A stretch of DNA of 64,000 bases from Thermoplasmata archaeon. Lineage in GTDB: Archaea; Thermoplasmatota; Thermoplasmata; Lutacidiplasmatales; SKW197. Both the position numbers and the translations under genes were made by a program. Each line of letters begins with the position of its first letter. Within the stretch, counting starts at the first letter, position 1. The notes beneath the pieces are model-generated. The model made no database searches, was not told where the DNA came from, and saw only the letters and a list, made by a program, of their open reading frames with translations. The stretch lies in NCBI GenBank assembly GCA_038874435.1, contig JAVZCK010000012.1:1-64000 (forward strand), in the 5' to 3' direction. Positions 62,536-64,000 of the stretch are shown here, in pieces.

Positions 62536-64000
62536 ATGAAGTCAGAAACAAAACGCCACATCATATTTCTCTGTGCTGCAATTGCCCTCGTTGGATTCTT
62601 CACCCAGCTTTTTCCCCACTCTTTTGATCATCCAGTTGTGCCTGACGAAAAAGCGTACTATCAGTGGGCTCTTCTTTACTCTGAAGGAAAGTTTGCGGTA
62701 CGATTGGAGGATTGGTATGATGCCTTTGCTGTGAAGGAAGTTTATTTCAACCAAACCTGCCTATGCTCGATTTCACTGAACTATTCCGTTCTGGAAGACC
62801 ATGGAATGTTTTTACTGGCTGGTAATGCTGTAATTGGTATTCCATCCTCCCTTCACATAAGGTTCTATCGCCTGGGAGAACCGCAGACACCACCCAAACT
62901 TCTTCTGGAGACAAACACAAGCGTAAATGGAGATTTTTCAATTCGTGAACTGCGGAGAGGTAATTATTTGCTGGGGGTAGCATATTTCAACGCTTCCTGG
63001 TTCCCTCCGATTAACCTCTTTCATAGGGAGATTGTGTCCCTTGGCACTCCCATGCCATACCACTTCTCACTTTCTGTGATTTCAAAAACCCAGCTGCAAA
63101 ACAGCGCGTCACTGGAACTAAAAAATTCTGACATGCTTGGAAACCCAGTTCAAAATGCAATTGTAAATGTGACGAGGAAACAAACCCATGGTTTAGTTCC
63201 CGTTGCCAATACCAGAACAGACACCAATGGCTGTGCTACTGTAGTTGTCGACCAGCCGGGAAGCTATGTGGTTATTGCAAACAAGAGCGGTGCTGGTAAA
63301 GGTGCAATGTGTTCTGTGGTTGAAAAAGAGGGGCATCTTTATGCCGTGAATCACTGGCCGCCTGGTTACTCTCTAATCCTTGCCGCCTTCCTTAAGCTAG
63401 GAATTGCAAATTGCATAGGAGTGTTTTTTATGGCTCTTTGTGCGTTTACAATCTACATTGCTGGCAGAAGGTTGTTTGGTGCAGAAGTTGGGTTTTACGG
63501 TGCTTTGCTCCAGGTATTCTGCGGAATTGGAATCATGCTCGTTTTTGAAAAAGGGATGGCCGACTATGCAACAACAGCTCTTGCATTTGCGGGTTTTGCA
63601 ATGCTGCTGGAGGCAATTCGAGGCCAGCACAGAACAATTGTTTCGGTTCTGCTTGCGTTCCTTGGTGGACTTGCAATGGGCTTCAGTGTTCTTGTGAGAT
63701 ATTCAAGCGTAGTTCTTTTCCTTGCCCCTCTTGCTCTCGCTCTTCATTTCCTCTACAAGCAATACAAGTGCGAGGCCTGTATTCGCAAAGGTATCCACAC
63801 TTTCCTCAAACCCTTTCTCCCCTTTGCCCTTGGTACAATGATTCTGGCACTCTGCATAGCAAACTACAATGCCACACACTTCGGCTCCCCTTTTAACTCT
63901 GGCTATCAATATCCTCCCGGATTTGTTGTGGTTCAAAGCACTGACGGGAATTACACACCTGGCGTTTCTGAACCCGATAGCTCAATATTTGAATCCTATT
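62536..64000 (+). CDS. GT-C (GT39/ArnT-like) membrane glycosyltransferase, N-terminal part
   Basis: This frame is open from ATG 62536 to the window end (488 codons). A first membrane helix (about residues 10-24) is followed by PVVPDEKAYYQWALLYSEGK, whose acidic pair matches the catalytic loop of GT-C enzymes. A beta-rich insert of about 200 residues with several NxT/S sites follows. VNHWPPGYSLILAAFLKLG, the H-PPGY motif, leads into multiple membrane helices. Such enzymes move sugars from polyprenyl-phosphate carriers to proteins, lipids or glycans on the outer face. The large insert is unusual for the family. The C-terminus lies outside the window. Confidence 0.75.
   Translation, partial: MKSETKRHIIFLCAAIALVGFFTQLFPHSFDHPVVPDEKAYYQWALLYSEGKFAVRLEDWYDAFAVKEVYFNQTCLCSISLNYSVLEDHGMFLLAGNAVIGIPSSLHIRFYRLGEPQTPPKLLLETNTSVNGDFSIRELRRGNYLLGVAYFNASWFPPINLFHREIVSLGTPMPYHFSLSVISKTQLQNSASLELKNSDMLGNPVQNAIVNVTRKQTHGLVPVANTRTDTNGCATVVVDQPGSYVVIANKSGAGKGAMCSVVEKEGHLYAVNHWPPGYSLILAAFLKLGIANCIGVFFMALCAFTIYIAGRRLFGAEVGFYGALLQVFCGIGIMLVFEKGMADYATTALAFAGFAMLLEAIRGQHRTIVSVLLAFLGGLAMGFSVLVRYSSVVLFLAPLALALHFLYKQYKCEACIRKGIHTFLKPFLPFALGTMILALCIANYNATHFGSPFNSGYQYPPGFVVVQSTDGNYTPGVSEPDSSIFESY

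Overview
The window reads as a compact archaeal chromosome segment, most likely from an uncultured anaerobic member of the Thermoplasmatota/Euryarchaeota. The archaeal evidence is TFB, Gar1, Sec61-beta, the wyosine enzyme Taw1, a ZPR1 zinc-finger protein, an archaeal CBS protein, ATG starts placed about 25 nt downstream of TATA boxes (leaderless genes), and many 4-bp ATGA-type gene overlaps. The Por and Ior 2-oxoacid:ferredoxin oxidoreductases, the NfnAB-type transhydrogenase and the ferredoxin-rich proteins point to an anaerobe living on peptides or organic acids. The type I-A-like CRISPR layout suggests, but does not prove, a thermophile. The lineage is inferred from gene content, not from a marker tree.

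Layout. 0-4 kb: DnaJ, two small ORFs, a 55-aa Sec61-beta gene, Taw1 and a DUF457-type membrane hydrolase. 4.2-8.1 kb: a four-gene plus-strand cluster of extracytoplasmic thioredoxin-like proteins, a membrane polyferredoxin and a small cysteine-bearing membrane protein, probably an electron relay to the cell surface. 8.2-14.5 kb: a KaiC-like ATPase, tRNA-Leu(UAA), the DUF211-glnA-zinc-ribbon group, a zinc-ribbon coiled-coil protein, and the gar1-tfb-ThiI-like group. 14.8-18.6 kb: two beta-helix surface proteins facing each other tail to tail. 18.7-24 kb: porCDAB-iorAB. 24-36.3 kb: housekeeping and regulatory genes, including a PUA/PP-loop/ferredoxin fusion, DUF835, a coiled-coil protein, DUF72, CBS-ZPR1, IscS-IscU, an anion permease, PCM and MscS.

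36.5-56.2 kb is the defence island. It starts with a three-gene MoxR ATPase / unknown / metallopeptidase-VWA operon. A CRISPR array of 86 repeats follows (hand count), with crRNA read leftward from a leader on its right. Next come an AAA ATPase and one minus-strand cas operon: Csa5-like, cas7, cas5, cas3, Cas8a-like, cas4, cas1, cas2. No cas6 is visible. A DGQHR (DndB-like) gene broken by an in-frame TAA closes the island. Two spacers overlap by 21 nt on one coding protospacer and allow a tentative PAM reading.

56.3-64 kb: NfnAB, a small hypothetical, a divergent pair of STAND-type ATPase loci (one with a 54-aa gene and a 92-aa membrane gene upstream, the other severely shortened), and the start of a GT-C membrane glycosyltransferase that runs off the window.
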